Shown here piece by piece: positions 16,203 to 24,449 of a stretch of DNA of 64,000 nt (within the stretch, counting starts at the first letter, position 1; every line of letters begins with the position of its first letter). Both the position numbers and the translations under genes were made by a program. Location: NCBI GenBank assembly GCA_038043245.1, contig JBBTCH010000001.1, positions 496,001 through 560,000 of the forward strand, read 5' to 3'. Under the pieces are notes generated by a model. The model saw only the letters and a program-made list of their open reading frames with translations. It ran no database searches and was not told the origin of the DNA. This DNA comes from JACPFV01 sp038043245. GTDB lineage: Bacteria > Pseudomonadota > Gammaproteobacteria > Nevskiales > Nevskiaceae.

Positions 16203-17363
16203 TCAGTTCACCCGTTCGAGCACGGTGGCGACGCCCTGCCCCATGCCGATGCACATGGTGGCAACACCGTATTTGGCCTTCTTCTCGTTGAGCACATGCG
16301 CCAGTGCGCCGGTGATGCGCGCGCCAGAACAGCCGAGCGGATGGCCAAGGGCGATGGCGCCGCCCTTGATGTTGATGCGGTCCATGCGATCGAGGATTTT
16401 CAGCTCGGTGATCACCGCCAATGACTGCGCGGCGAAAGCCTCGTTGAGTTCGAAGTAATCAATGTCTTTCAGTTCAAGGCCCGCGCGCTTGAGCGCCTTC
16501 TGCGTCGCCGGCACCGGGCCGCGGCCCATGGTCGCCGGGTCGCAGCCGGCCGAGGCCATCGAGACAATCTTCGCCAGCGGCTTCAAACCCAGCGACTTGG
16601 CCTTGTCGGCCGACATCACCAGCGTGGCGGAAGCGCCGTCGGAAATCGCGGATGAGTTGCCTGCGGTCACCGAGCCTTTGGGATTGAATGCCGGCTTGAG
16701 CTTGCCGAGGTCCTCGAGGTTGGCGTTGGAGCGCACCACTTCATCGAAATCAATCCACTGCGGCAGGCCGTCGGCATCGTGGCCTTCGAGCGGCACCATC
16801 TCGTTCTTGAACCCGCCGTCCTGCCAGGTTTTGTAGGCTCGCTTGTGTGACTCGAGCGCGAACTTGTCCTGATCCTCGCGCTTGATGTTGAACATGGTCG
16901 CCAGCATCTCGGCGGTCAGGCCCATCATCGCGGACGCTTTCGCGGTATTCACCGCCAGCGCCGGGTTGCCGTCGAAGTTGTAGTCCATCGGCACGTGGCC
17001 CATGTGTTCGACGCCGCCGCAGATATAGGTGTCGCCGATACCGGACTTGATCGCACCGACGGCAGCGTGGATCGCCGTCATCGAGGAGCCGCAGAGGCGG
17101 TTCACGGTCTGGCCCGACACGCTGTTCGGCAAACCCGCCTGCAGCAGCGCCTGGCGCGCGATGTTGAAGCCCTGCTCCTTGGTCTGCTGCACGCAGCCCC
17201 AGATCACGTCCTCGACATCCGCGCCTTTCAACGCGGCATTGCGCTTCATCAGCGAGCGGATCAGGTGCGCCGACAGATCCTCGGCGCGCACGTTGCGGAA
17301 AGCACCACCGCGCGAGCGACCCATCGGAGTGCGCACCGCATCAACAATTACGACGTCCGTCAT
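16203..17363 (-). CDS. fadA: 3-ketoacyl-CoA thiolase, beta subunit of the fatty acid oxidation complex
   Basis: Thiolase of 386 residues that performs the last step of beta-oxidation, cleaving 3-ketoacyl-CoA to acetyl-CoA and a shortened acyl-CoA. The acylated Cys is C91 in NRLCGSSM. The other active-site segments are LNEAFAAQ, GGAIALGHPLGCSGAR and CIGMGQGVA. The gene starts 15 bp downstream of fadB on the same strand, the normal fadBA order, and the two products form the alpha2-beta2 complex. Confidence 0.96.
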   Translation of the reverse strand: MTDVVIVDAVRTPMGRSRGGAFRNVRAEDLSAHLIRSLMKRNAALKGADVEDVIWGCVQQTKEQGFNIARQALLQAGLPNSVSGQTVNRLCGSSMTAIHAAVGAIKSGIGDTYICGGVEHMGHVPMDYNFDGNPALAVNTAKASAMMGLTAEMLATMFNIKREDQDKFALESHKRAYKTWQDGGFKNEMVPLEGHDADGLPQWIDFDEVVRSNANLEDLGKLKPAFNPKGSVTAGNSSAISDGASATLVMSADKAKSLGLKPLAKIVSMASAGCDPATMGRGPVPATQKALKRAGLELKDIDYFELNEAFAAQSLAVITELKILDRMDRINIKGGAIALGHPLGCSGARITGALAHVLNEKKAKYGVATMCIGMGQGVATVLERVN

Positions 17364-17378
17364 GTTCTGTTCTCCGCC

Positions 17379-19529
17379 TTATTTCGTGTAGTAGGTCTTG
17401 CCGTCCGCCGCCATCTTCTTCATGGACGCGGTGGGCTCATAGAGCTTGCCGAGATGCGCGTACTTGGCGCACTTTTCCAGCACCGTCTTCATACCCAGGC
17501 TGTCGCAGTACTTGAGCGCGCCGCCACGGAACGGCGGGAAGCCGACGCCCATGATCAGGCCCATGTCGGCCTCGGCCGGCGACTCGACGATACCGTCGTC
17601 AAGGCAGCGCACGGTCTCGATGATCATCGGGATCATGTGCCGGTCGATGATCTCCTCGTCGGTGAAATCCTTCTGGCCGTTCGGCTGCACCGACTTGATC
17701 AGGTCGTGCGAATCCGCGGCGACGTCCTTCTTCGGCTTGCCCTTGGGGTCGGTGCTGTACTTGTAGAAACCGATGCCGTTCTTCTGGCCGTAGCGCTTGT
17801 TCTCGTACATCACGTCCATCGGTGTTTTGTAGGTCTTGCCCATGCGGTCGGGGTAGCCTTCCGCCAGCACGTCACCGACGTGATGCGAAGTGTCGATGCC
17901 GACCACGTCCTGCAGATAAGCCGGGCCCATCGGCCAGCCGAAGGTTTCCATCACCTTGTCCACTTTCACGAAGTCAGCGCCGTCATGCAGCAGCGCGGTC
18001 CAGCCGCCGAAGTAAGGGAACAGGATGCGGTTGACCAGGAAGCCCGGGCAGTTCTTCACCACGATGGCGGTTTTACCCATGCCTGAGGCATAGGCCACGA
18101 TGGTCGCAATCGCTTCCTTGCTGGTCTTGGCGCCGTAGATTACTTCGACCAGCGGCATCTTGTGCACCGGATTGAAGAAGTGCATGCCGAGGAAATGTTC
18201 CGGATGCTTCATCGCCGTCGCCAGTTCGTCGATCGAGATGGACGAGGTGTTCGAGGCGATGATGGTGCCCGGTTTCACCAGCCCCTCAATTTCCGCGAGC
18301 ACGGCTTTCTTGACCTTCGGATTCTCGACCACCGCTTCGACGATCACATCCACGTTCTGGAAGTCACCGTAGTTCAGCGTCGGCCGGATCATCGACAGCA
18401 CGTTGCCGGCTTTTTCCGGCGTCAGCTTGCGGCGCTCGACCTGCTTCGAGAGCAGCTTGTTGGCTTCCGACATGCCGAGCGCGAGCTGCGCGTCGGCGAT
18501 GTCCTTCATGATGATCGGCGTGCCGCGCGAAGCGGACTGGTAGGCGATGCCGCCACCCATGATGCCGGCGCCGAGTACCGCCGCCTGCTTCACCGGCTTG
18601 GCGATCTTGCCGGCGGCCTTGGCCTTCTTCTTCAGGAACTGGTCGTTGAGGAACAAGCCGATCAGCGCATCGGCGACCGAGGTCTTGGCGACCTTGGCGA
18701 AACCGATGCCTTCGAGTTTCAGCGCTTCGTCACGTGACTTTCCGGCGGCTTTCTGGATGGTTTTCACCGCCTCGACCGGTGCCGGGTAATTCTTGCCCGC
18801 CTTGCCGGCGATGAAGCCCTTGGCGGTCTCGAACACCATCATCGATTCCTGTGGCGACAGCTTGAGCGGGCCGGTCTTCTGCGCGCGGCGCGCTTTCCAG
18901 TCGGCCTTGCCCTCGATGGCGAGGCTCAGCATCTTCATTGCCGCATCACGGAGTTTTTCCGGCGCGACCACCGCGTCGACCGCGTGCGTCTTCAGCGCAG
19001 CTTCGGGTTTCACCGGATCGCCACCGGCAATCATTTCAATCGCGTTGTCGGCGCCCATCAACCGTGGCGCCCTGACCGTGCCGCCGAATCCCGGAAAAAT
19101 ACCGAGTTTCACTTCGGGAAAGCCGATCTGCGCCTTGGCGCTCATCACGCGGTAATCGGTGGACAGGCACATCTCGAAACCGCCGCCGAGGGCGATGCCG
19201 TTGATGGCGGTCACCGATGGGAATGGCAGGTCCTCGATCGCGCTGAAGACTTTGTTGGCCTCATACGACCAGCCCGCGATCTCTTCCTCGGTACTGGTGA
19301 AGTTCTTGCCGAATTCAGTGATGTCGGCGCCGACGATGAACACATCCTTGGCCGAGGTGACCATCAAGCCCTTGAGCTTGCCGTCCTTGCCCAGGAGTTC
19401 GCCGACGTCCTTCAGTTCCTGCACGGTGCGCGCATCGAACTTGTTGATGGCGTCTTCCTTGCGATCGAAACACAGCTCGGCGATGTCGCCGGCCAGCCGC
19501 GTGACGCGGATGGATTGACCCTGAAACAT
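17379..19529 (-). CDS. fadB: Fatty acid oxidation complex alpha subunit (enoyl-CoA hydratase / 3-hydroxyacyl-CoA dehydrogenase)
   Basis: Multifunctional 716-residue protein. The N-terminal crotonase domain (about 1-190) has the oxyanion loop IVGADITEF and the catalytic GIALGGGFEMCLSTD and GFPEVKLGIFPG segments. The NAD-binding dehydrogenase begins near 310 with GAGIMGGGIAYQSASRG. IASNTSSISIDELA and GMHFFNPVHKMPLVEVI follow, then two C-terminal helical domains. Length equals that of E. coli FadB (near 729). It is first in the fadBA operon and catalyses hydration, dehydrogenation and isomerisation of enoyl-CoA. Confidence 0.96.
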   Translation of the reverse strand: MFQGQSIRVTRLAGDIAELCFDRKEDAINKFDARTVQELKDVGELLGKDGKLKGLMVTSAKDVFIVGADITEFGKNFTSTEEEIAGWSYEANKVFSAIEDLPFPSVTAINGIALGGGFEMCLSTDYRVMSAKAQIGFPEVKLGIFPGFGGTVRAPRLMGADNAIEMIAGGDPVKPEAALKTHAVDAVVAPEKLRDAAMKMLSLAIEGKADWKARRAQKTGPLKLSPQESMMVFETAKGFIAGKAGKNYPAPVEAVKTIQKAAGKSRDEALKLEGIGFAKVAKTSVADALIGLFLNDQFLKKKAKAAGKIAKPVKQAAVLGAGIMGGGIAYQSASRGTPIIMKDIADAQLALGMSEANKLLSKQVERRKLTPEKAGNVLSMIRPTLNYGDFQNVDVIVEAVVENPKVKKAVLAEIEGLVKPGTIIASNTSSISIDELATAMKHPEHFLGMHFFNPVHKMPLVEVIYGAKTSKEAIATIVAYASGMGKTAIVVKNCPGFLVNRILFPYFGGWTALLHDGADFVKVDKVMETFGWPMGPAYLQDVVGIDTSHHVGDVLAEGYPDRMGKTYKTPMDVMYENKRYGQKNGIGFYKYSTDPKGKPKKDVAADSHDLIKSVQPNGQKDFTDEEIIDRHMIPMIIETVRCLDDGIVESPAEADMGLIMGVGFPPFRGGALKYCDSLGMKTVLEKCAKYAHLGKLYEPTASMKKMAADGKTYYTK

Positions 19530-19699
19530 GAAAGCCCCCGGTATTGTTAAAAATCGAAGAGGCGGAATGATAGCCGTCTTGCAACCGTCTTGGGGTCTTT
19601 TTGACAGTCCTTCGAGGGCACGCCTACACTCGGCCGCGATTCACACATACGGCCCTATAGAGTCGTACCGCTACACCACCAAATGCAAGGGGAATGTTC

Positions 19700-20056
19700 A
19701 TGCTCAAGAAAGCCAAAGCAAAGTTGAAGAAAATGCTCGCCGGCCGCAAAGCCTCGGCCAAAAAAGCCAAGGGCAAAGCCAAGGCAGCGGTAAAAAAAGC
19801 GAAATCCAAAGCCAAAAGCACCGTCAAGAAAGTCAAAGCCAAGGCCAAGAAAGCCTCCGCACCGGCGCGCAAGAAAGTCGCCGCCGCGCGCAAGGCGGTG
19901 GTCAAGCGCGTGAACAAGGTCAGGAGCAGCGTCGCCTCGTACATGCCGATGTCGCGCGCCGAAGCCGCCACCAGCAGCGGCAAAGCCACCGTCGCCACGC
20001 AGACGCCGGACCCGGTTGCCCCCGCCACCACCGGCGGCATGTTCTCGACGCCTTAA
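19700..20056 (+). CDS. Lysine-rich histone H1-like protein
   Basis: A basic protein of 118 residues whose first two thirds are repeats of Lys-Ala type (AKSKAKSTVKKVKAKAKK and similar), like bacterial H1 homologues and AlgP-type tails. It probably binds DNA or RNA as a nucleoid-associated protein. The C-terminal 45 residues are neutral and rich in Ala, Thr and Pro. The ATG at 19700 is preferred because AAGGGG (19687-19692) stands 7 nt before it; the ATG at 19694 is too close to that site. A strong terminator follows at 20073, so the gene is a single transcription unit. Confidence 0.8.
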   Translation: MLKKAKAKLKKMLAGRKASAKKAKGKAKAAVKKAKSKAKSTVKKVKAKAKKASAPARKKVAAARKAVVKRVNKVRSSVASYMPMSRAEAATSSGKATVATQTPDPVAPATTGGMFSTP

Positions 20057-20072
20057 GTTTTCTGTGACCCCG

Positions 20073-20107
20073 AACCCGCCGGCGCCACCCGCACCGGCGG
20101 GTTTTTA
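20073..20107 (+). terminator. Rho-independent terminator after the H1-like gene
   Basis: AACCCGCCGG (20073-20082) pairs exactly with CCGGCGGGTT (20094-20103), followed by a T-run. The loop is 11 nt. It lies 17 bp after the stop codon. Confidence 0.9.
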
Positions 20108-20118
20108 TTTGGGGTCAG

Positions 20119-20511
20119 GTGATCGGACATTTCGTCCTTGAATATGTGTTGGGCACCAGAATCGTGAGCGCATTCCAAGAGTTCAAGCTTGCGGTCGTAT
20201 CGGCCACCGGCCTCTCGAAGGATGCGCTGCACGTCTATCTCGGTCTCCTCATTTTCCTGGCTGTAGTCTCGGGCTTACGTCGACCTCTTCACTCCGCGGG
20301 CCCATGGCTATCCGTGCTGTCTGTAGCTGTCGTACTTGAATTGATGGACATGCGAGATAACCTCGCTAGTTTGGGGAAGTGGCAGTGGACGGCAAGCCTT
20401 CATGACATCGTTAATACAATTTTCTGGCCCACAGCACTTCTGTTTCTTGCGCGTCATGGGATGCTCGCCGGCGGGTCTGGTGTCCAAACAACGGCTCAAG
20501 GCCCTCCATAA
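20119..20511 (+). CDS. Small integral membrane protein, unknown function
   Basis: A 130-residue protein with three hydrophobic segments (about 36-56, 62-76 and 94-112). I do not recognise a family with certainty; the pattern HVYLGLLIFLAV followed by a short loop and LSVLSVAVVLELMDMRD recalls VanZ-like small membrane proteins. The start is a GTG at 20119, 12 bp after the terminator T-run, with a weak GGGG site just upstream. The sequence is lower in GC than its neighbours. It lies between the H1-like gene and the ArsR-methyltransferase gene and need not be functionally tied to either. Confidence 0.55.
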   Translation: MIGHFVLEYVLGTRIVSAFQEFKLAVVSATGLSKDALHVYLGLLIFLAVVSGLRRPLHSAGPWLSVLSVAVVLELMDMRDNLASLGKWQWTASLHDIVNTIFWPTALLFLARHGMLAGGSGVQTTAQGPP

Positions 20512-20546
20512 ATCGGCGCCGACGGGTCGGTGATAATGCTGGCCGA

Positions 20547-21476
20547 ATGAATCTGAATTTCTCCGAAAGCACCGCCCAACTGCGCCTGCTCGCCGACAGC
20601 AGCCGCCTGCGGCTGTTGTTGCTGTTGGAAGAACAGGAACTTACGGCGGCAGAACTGACGGATGTGACGGGATTGGCGCAGAGCCGCATCTCGACGCATC
20701 TGGCGCGACTCAAACGCGCGGGCCTCATCGTGCAACGGCGCTCGGGTGGCTCGGCGCTGTATGCGATTTCGGAATCGCCGGCGGTATTCACCGGCGCGTT
20801 ATGGCAACTTTTACGCCAGCGCCTGAACGACCGCCAATCACAGCTCGACGCTGAACGCGCGGCACAGCTGGTGCGCGCCCGCTCGCGCGGACAGACCTGG
20901 GCCGAATCTGTTGCCGGCCGCATGGAACTGCAGTATTCGCCCGGCCGCAGCTGGGAGGCAACCGCGCGCACGCTGATCAGCCTGCTGAAACTCGGCGACA
21001 CCCTGGACATCGCCGCCGGCGACGGCGTGCTGGCAGAGCTGATCGCCGGGCACGCCAAGAGCGTCACCTGCGTGGACATCAGCGCCACGCTCATCGCCGC
21101 GGCTAAAAAACGCCTGCATGCTTTTCACAACGTCAGCTTCGTCGAAGCCGACATGCACGACATTCCGCTGAAGTCTGGCGGCTACGACCAGGTGTTTGTG
21201 ATGCACGCGCTGGCGTATAGCCAGAAACCGCAGCAGGTTCTCAAGGAAGCTGCGCGTCTGCTGAAAAGCGGCGGCCGGCTGGTGATCGCCGCGCTCAACC
21301 AACACACGCACAAGGTGGCGATGGAAGCCTACGACCACGTCAATCTCGGCATCACGCCCACTGCGCTGTCACGGATGCTGCAATCGGCTGGGCTGAAAGC
21401 GGAAAGCTGTCAGGTCAGCTCGCGAGAGCAGCGGCCGCCGTACTTTGAAGTGATTACCGCGTTGGCGCGCAAATGA
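20547..21476 (+). CDS. ArsR-family regulator fused to a SAM-dependent methyltransferase
   Basis: A 309-residue fusion. Residues 1-75 are an ArsR/SmtB winged helix (LTAAELTDVTGLAQSRISTH as recognition region) with no CVC metal motif. Residues about 140-260 are a class I methyltransferase with the SAM loop LDIAAGDG (153-160), the acidic VDIS strand and an LLKSGGRLVIAAL strand. The full domain pair recurs in proteobacteria, often near methionine or homocysteine genes, suggesting SAM sensing as its signal. Here no met gene is adjacent. Either domain may be the sensory half; catalytic activity is not proven by the sequence. Confidence 0.88.
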   Translation: MNLNFSESTAQLRLLADSSRLRLLLLLEEQELTAAELTDVTGLAQSRISTHLARLKRAGLIVQRRSGGSALYAISESPAVFTGALWQLLRQRLNDRQSQLDAERAAQLVRARSRGQTWAESVAGRMELQYSPGRSWEATARTLISLLKLGDTLDIAAGDGVLAELIAGHAKSVTCVDISATLIAAAKKRLHAFHNVSFVEADMHDIPLKSGGYDQVFVMHALAYSQKPQQVLKEAARLLKSGGRLVIAALNQHTHKVAMEAYDHVNLGITPTALSRMLQSAGLKAESCQVSSREQRPPYFEVITALARK

Positions 21477-21495
21477 CTTCACCTCAGTGAAGTCA
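21474..21495. repeat. Hairpin spanning the ArsR-methyltransferase stop codon
   Basis: TGACTTCAC (21474-21482) and GTGAAGTCA (21487-21495) are exact complements around a 4-nt loop. The first three bases are the stop codon itself. There is no T-run. It touches the repeat element that begins at 21492. Confidence 0.7.
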
Positions 21496-21573
21496 TCCCC
21501 GCGGAAGCGGGGATCCATGTGGCGCGCAGCGCCATGAGGTTGACCACTGGATTCCCGCTCTCGCGGGAATGAC
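21492..21573. repeat. Paired inverted GTCATYCCCGC repeat in a convergent gap
   Basis: GTCATCCCCGC-GGAA-GCGGGGATCCA at 21492-21517 is mirrored by TGGATTCCCGC-TCTC-GCGGGAATGAC at 21547-21572. Each is its own hairpin and the two face each other, so the block is a large palindrome. This motif is a widespread bacterial intergenic palindrome. It fills the gap between the methyltransferase and dnaQ, whose genes converge. Confidence 0.85.
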
Positions 21574-21574
21574 G

Positions 21575-22297
21575 TCAGAGGCTCTCCGGCCACACCAGCG
21601 GTCGGCCTTCTTTCTTCGCCATCTTGGCGATCATCTCCAGCTTTTCCTGATGCAGCTTGCGCTCCTCGTCGGTCGCGCGCACCACCAGCAGCGGATTCTT
21701 GGCGGCAGCCTTGAGCAGGGCGGCAGCGACATCGCTGACACGGGCCTCCCCGCCCTGATCCAGTCCGAGGCTCGACTGCCCCTGGGTCATCGCCAGGTAC
21801 ACCTCCGCCAGCAGCTGCGCGTCCTTGAGCGCGCCGTGCAACTCGCGACCTGAGTTGTCGATCTGGTAACGCTGGCATAGCGCATCGAGACTGTTCTTCT
21901 GCCCCGGATGTTTCTTCTTCGCCAGCTGCCAGGTATCGGTGACGCTGCAGATTTCATCGAGCTTTTGTTTGATACCCGCTTTCGCCAGTTCCGCGTTGAC
22001 AAAGCCCGTGTCGAAGTTGGCGTTGTGGATCAGCACCTCGGCATCGCGCAGAAACTCCAAGAGGGCCGGCGCAATGTCCTTGAACCTGGGCTTGTCGGAC
22101 AGGAATTCGCGCGTCAGCCCGTGCACCGCCAGCGCGCCGGGGTCGCTGTCACGGTCTGGATTTAAATAGTGGTGAAACTTGCCGCCGCTCAAGCGGCGGT
22201 GCTGGATTTCGAGACAGCCGATCTCGATGACACGATGCCCCTGGGAAACCTCAAGGCCGGTGGTTTCGGTGTCGAGCACGATGAGCCGCTGCGTCAT
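21575..22297 (-). CDS. dnaQ: DNA polymerase III epsilon subunit (3'-5' proofreading exonuclease)
   Basis: Proofreading exonuclease of the replicative polymerase, 240 residues. The DEDDh motifs are present: DTETTG (9-14), HNANFD (91-96) and the ExoIII segment with His and Asp in ELHGALKDAQLLAEV. The extension after about 180 is the region that binds the alpha subunit. The ATG overlaps the TGA of rnhA in ATGA (22294-22297), so translation is coupled. The order methyltransferase, rnhA, dnaQ, with gloB divergent, matches many gammaproteobacteria. Confidence 0.96.
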   Translation of the reverse strand: MTQRLIVLDTETTGLEVSQGHRVIEIGCLEIQHRRLSGGKFHHYLNPDRDSDPGALAVHGLTREFLSDKPRFKDIAPALLEFLRDAEVLIHNANFDTGFVNAELAKAGIKQKLDEICSVTDTWQLAKKKHPGQKNSLDALCQRYQIDNSGRELHGALKDAQLLAEVYLAMTQGQSSLGLDQGGEARVSDVAAALLKAAAKNPLLVVRATDEERKLHQEKLEMIAKMAKKEGRPLVWPESL

Positions 22298-22740
22298 GCG
22301 GCCGACTCCAGATTTTCTTCAAGGCCCAGCCCAGCAAGCTCGTCGGCCCGCTCGTTGCCGGGATCGCCTGCATGCCCCTTGACCCACTTCCAATCAATCT
22401 TGTGAGGTTTTACGCAAACATCAAGTATTTCCCATAAATCTTTGTTTTTAACTGGTTTTTTATCCGATGTTCGCCAGCCATTCTTTTTCCATCCGGGTAA
22501 CCAATTGTTAAGCCCCTGCATGACGTAGGTCGAGTCGGTGTACAGCGTCACCGCGCAAGGGCCGCGCAGCGCGTCCAGCGCGCGGATCACGGCGGTCAGT
22601 TCCATGCGGTTGTTGGTGGTCTGCGCTTCGCCACCTTTGATCGTGCGCTCGCGATCACCGTAGATCAGCAGCGCGCCCCAGCCGCCGGGGCCCGGATTGC
22701 CGCGACAGGCGCCGTCCGTATAGATGACGACTGGCTTCAT
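22294..22740 (-). CDS. rnhA: Ribonuclease HI
   Basis: RNase HI degrades the RNA strand of RNA-DNA hybrids. The 148-residue protein has the four carboxylates of the family: D9 (YTDGACRGNPGPGG), E47 (NRMELTAV), D69 (LYTDS) and the Asp of GNERADELA. Residues about 77-120 (the basic handle WLPGWKKNGWRTSDKKPV and following strand) are encoded by DNA much richer in A and T than the rest: 49 GC in the 130 bases from 22381. The protein itself looks normal there. Both ends overlap neighbours in ATGA, so the three genes form one tightly coupled operon. Confidence 0.97.
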   Translation of the reverse strand: MKPVVIYTDGACRGNPGPGGWGALLIYGDRERTIKGGEAQTTNNRMELTAVIRALDALRGPCAVTLYTDSTYVMQGLNNWLPGWKKNGWRTSDKKPVKNKDLWEILDVCVKPHKIDWKWVKGHAGDPGNERADELAGLGLEENLESAA

Positions 22741-23507
22741 CCCGCCTCGCCGTCACGCGTCTGCGCGCTGCGCGCGCCGGGCATCGCCGCAGTGCCGATC
22801 AGCGGGCGCACCATCGAACGCACCGGCCGGCCCAGCAGCGTCATCGGGATCACACGCTTCTTGGCGACCAGCAGATAAGCACCGGCCATCGGTGCGATCA
22901 GAGAGGCCGGCGTGAAGCTTTCACCGTCTGAATGCACCGGCGGGAATGCGCCGCCGACGGCAAAGCGGCGGATCTCGGTCACTTCGAAATCCAGCAGCTC
23001 CAGCCAGTCGTGCAGACGCCCCGCGCGCACGAACCGCGCACCGGTCGGAAACGCACGGTAGCGCAGGCCCAGCCGCTGGCGCAGCCCCCACACACTCCAG
23101 GGATTGAAGCCCAGCACCAGCAGGCGGCCACGGTCGCTGAGCACGCGGTTGATCTCGCGCAGCACCGACTGTGGCGAGCGCGCGAACTCCAGCGAATGCG
23201 CCAACAGCACCGCGTCCACCGACCTGGCGGCCAGCGGCAAACGCTCGGCCTCGATCAGCGCCTGCGCACCCAGACCCGGCACGGTGCCGAGCACCGCGCG
23301 GTGCAGCATCTCGCTGGTCGCCAGCAGCTCGCCCGAATCGCACCAGGAGCCGATCTGCAGCAGGTGACGGCCGAACAGGTCCGGCAGCACGCGGCCGACC
23401 TCGTGCACTTCCTGCGCCATCAGCCGCTGCGCGCGCGGCGACTGTTGCCAGCGCTGCAGCGCGTGTCGATCGAGCGACTTGCCGGGCTTTCCGGCTGAAA
23501 TATTCAT
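22737..23507 (-). CDS. Class I SAM-dependent methyltransferase, YafS-like
   Basis: A 256-residue methyltransferase-fold protein in the position of E. coli yafS, between rnhA and gloB. The SAM-binding loop is degenerate (LLQIGSWCDSGELL), the acidic strand is IEAERLP and a DAVLLAHSLEFARSP motif IV is present, followed by RGRLLVLGFNPWS. The family has no established substrate that I can state. It is the first gene of the coupled methyltransferase-rnhA-dnaQ operon and is divergent from gloB with only 15 bp between the start codons, so the two promoters must overlap neighbouring coding sequence. Confidence 0.85.
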   Translation of the reverse strand: MNISAGKPGKSLDRHALQRWQQSPRAQRLMAQEVHEVGRVLPDLFGRHLLQIGSWCDSGELLATSEMLHRAVLGTVPGLGAQALIEAERLPLAARSVDAVLLAHSLEFARSPQSVLREINRVLSDRGRLLVLGFNPWSVWGLRQRLGLRYRAFPTGARFVRAGRLHDWLELLDFEVTEIRRFAVGGAFPPVHSDGESFTPASLIAPMAGAYLLVAKKRVIPMTLLGRPVRSMVRPLIGTAAMPGARSAQTRDGEAG

Positions 23508-23522
23508 GGCAACATCCTATCA

Positions 23523-24308
23523 ATGATTGCCGTCGAACCCATCAGCGCGTTCACTGATAACTACATCTGGATGCTGACGGATGGTCAGCGCGCCGCAGTG
23601 GTGGATCCCGGTGACGCCAAACCGGTGCTGAAAACGCTCGAACAACGTGGCTTGGAACTGAGCGCGGTCCTGATCACGCACTGGCATCCTGACCACACGG
23701 GCGGCATCGCGGCGCTGTGCGCGAAATGGAATGGCATCCCGGTTTATGGTCCTGCCGCCGAAAGCGCGAAATTCCCGGGGCTCACCCACCCGCTCAGACA
23801 GGGCATGCACTTCACGCTCGATTTCCTTAGTCTTGAATTGGAGGTGATGGAGATCCCCGGCCACACCCTCGGTCATATCGCCCTGCACGGCGGTGGGCTG
23901 TTGTTCTGCGGCGACACGATGTTCTCAGCGGGCTGCGGCCGGCTGTTCGAAGGCACGGCCCAGCAGATGCACGACTCGCTGAGCCGCCTCGCTGCACTGC
24001 CGGAATCCACAGCCGTGTATTGCGGGCACGAATACACGCTGGCGAATCTGGCCTTCGCCGCGGCGGTCGAGCCCGAAAACCTTGCGATCGCCGACGCCAT
24101 CCACCAAGTCAAAGCGCTGCGCGCGGACAGCCACCCCAGCCTGCCGACGACCATCGCGCGCGAACGACGCATCAACCCTTTTCTGCGCAGTGCTGCGCCC
24201 GCCGTTCGCGCCGCCGCTGAACGTCAGTCCGGCAGTGCGCTGAATACTCAAGCCGAGGTGTTTGCAGCCTTGCGACGCTGGAAAGATGGATTCAAAGCAC
24301 CTCTATAA
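23523..24308 (+). CDS. gloB: Hydroxyacylglutathione hydrolase (glyoxalase II)
   Basis: Glyoxalase II hydrolyses S-lactoylglutathione to lactate and glutathione, the second step of methylglyoxal detoxification. The 261-residue protein has the binuclear metal site THWHPDH (52-58), GHTLGHIA, GDTMFSAGCGRLFEG and YCGHEYTLANLAF, and the C-terminal glutathione-binding region with RRINPFLR. Length matches the family (about 250-260). It is transcribed away from the methyltransferase-rnhA-dnaQ operon. Confidence 0.96.
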   Translation: MIAVEPISAFTDNYIWMLTDGQRAAVVDPGDAKPVLKTLEQRGLELSAVLITHWHPDHTGGIAALCAKWNGIPVYGPAAESAKFPGLTHPLRQGMHFTLDFLSLELEVMEIPGHTLGHIALHGGGLLFCGDTMFSAGCGRLFEGTAQQMHDSLSRLAALPESTAVYCGHEYTLANLAFAAAVEPENLAIADAIHQVKALRADSHPSLPTTIARERRINPFLRSAAPAVRAAAERQSGSALNTQAEVFAALRRWKDGFKAPL

Positions 24309-24319
24309 GCGGGTAGTGT

Positions 24320-24345
24320 CCCGATGCGCGCTTCGCGCGCCCGGG
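24320..24345. repeat. GC-rich hairpin after gloB
   Basis: CCCG-AT-GCGCGC-TTC-GCGCGC-C-CGGG forms a strong stem 11 bp after the gloB stop. It lacks a T-run on the plus strand, so it is not a classical terminator but may still mark the transcript end. Confidence 0.5.
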
Positions 24346-24449
24346 ATCGGTCTGTCGTAATAATTGAGGGGGCCCTGTTTTGCTAGACTCGTTCGCGTCA
24401 TTATTTCGTCCGTGAATCCCACCTTCTTTTCCTGCTTGGACCTGCCTTG

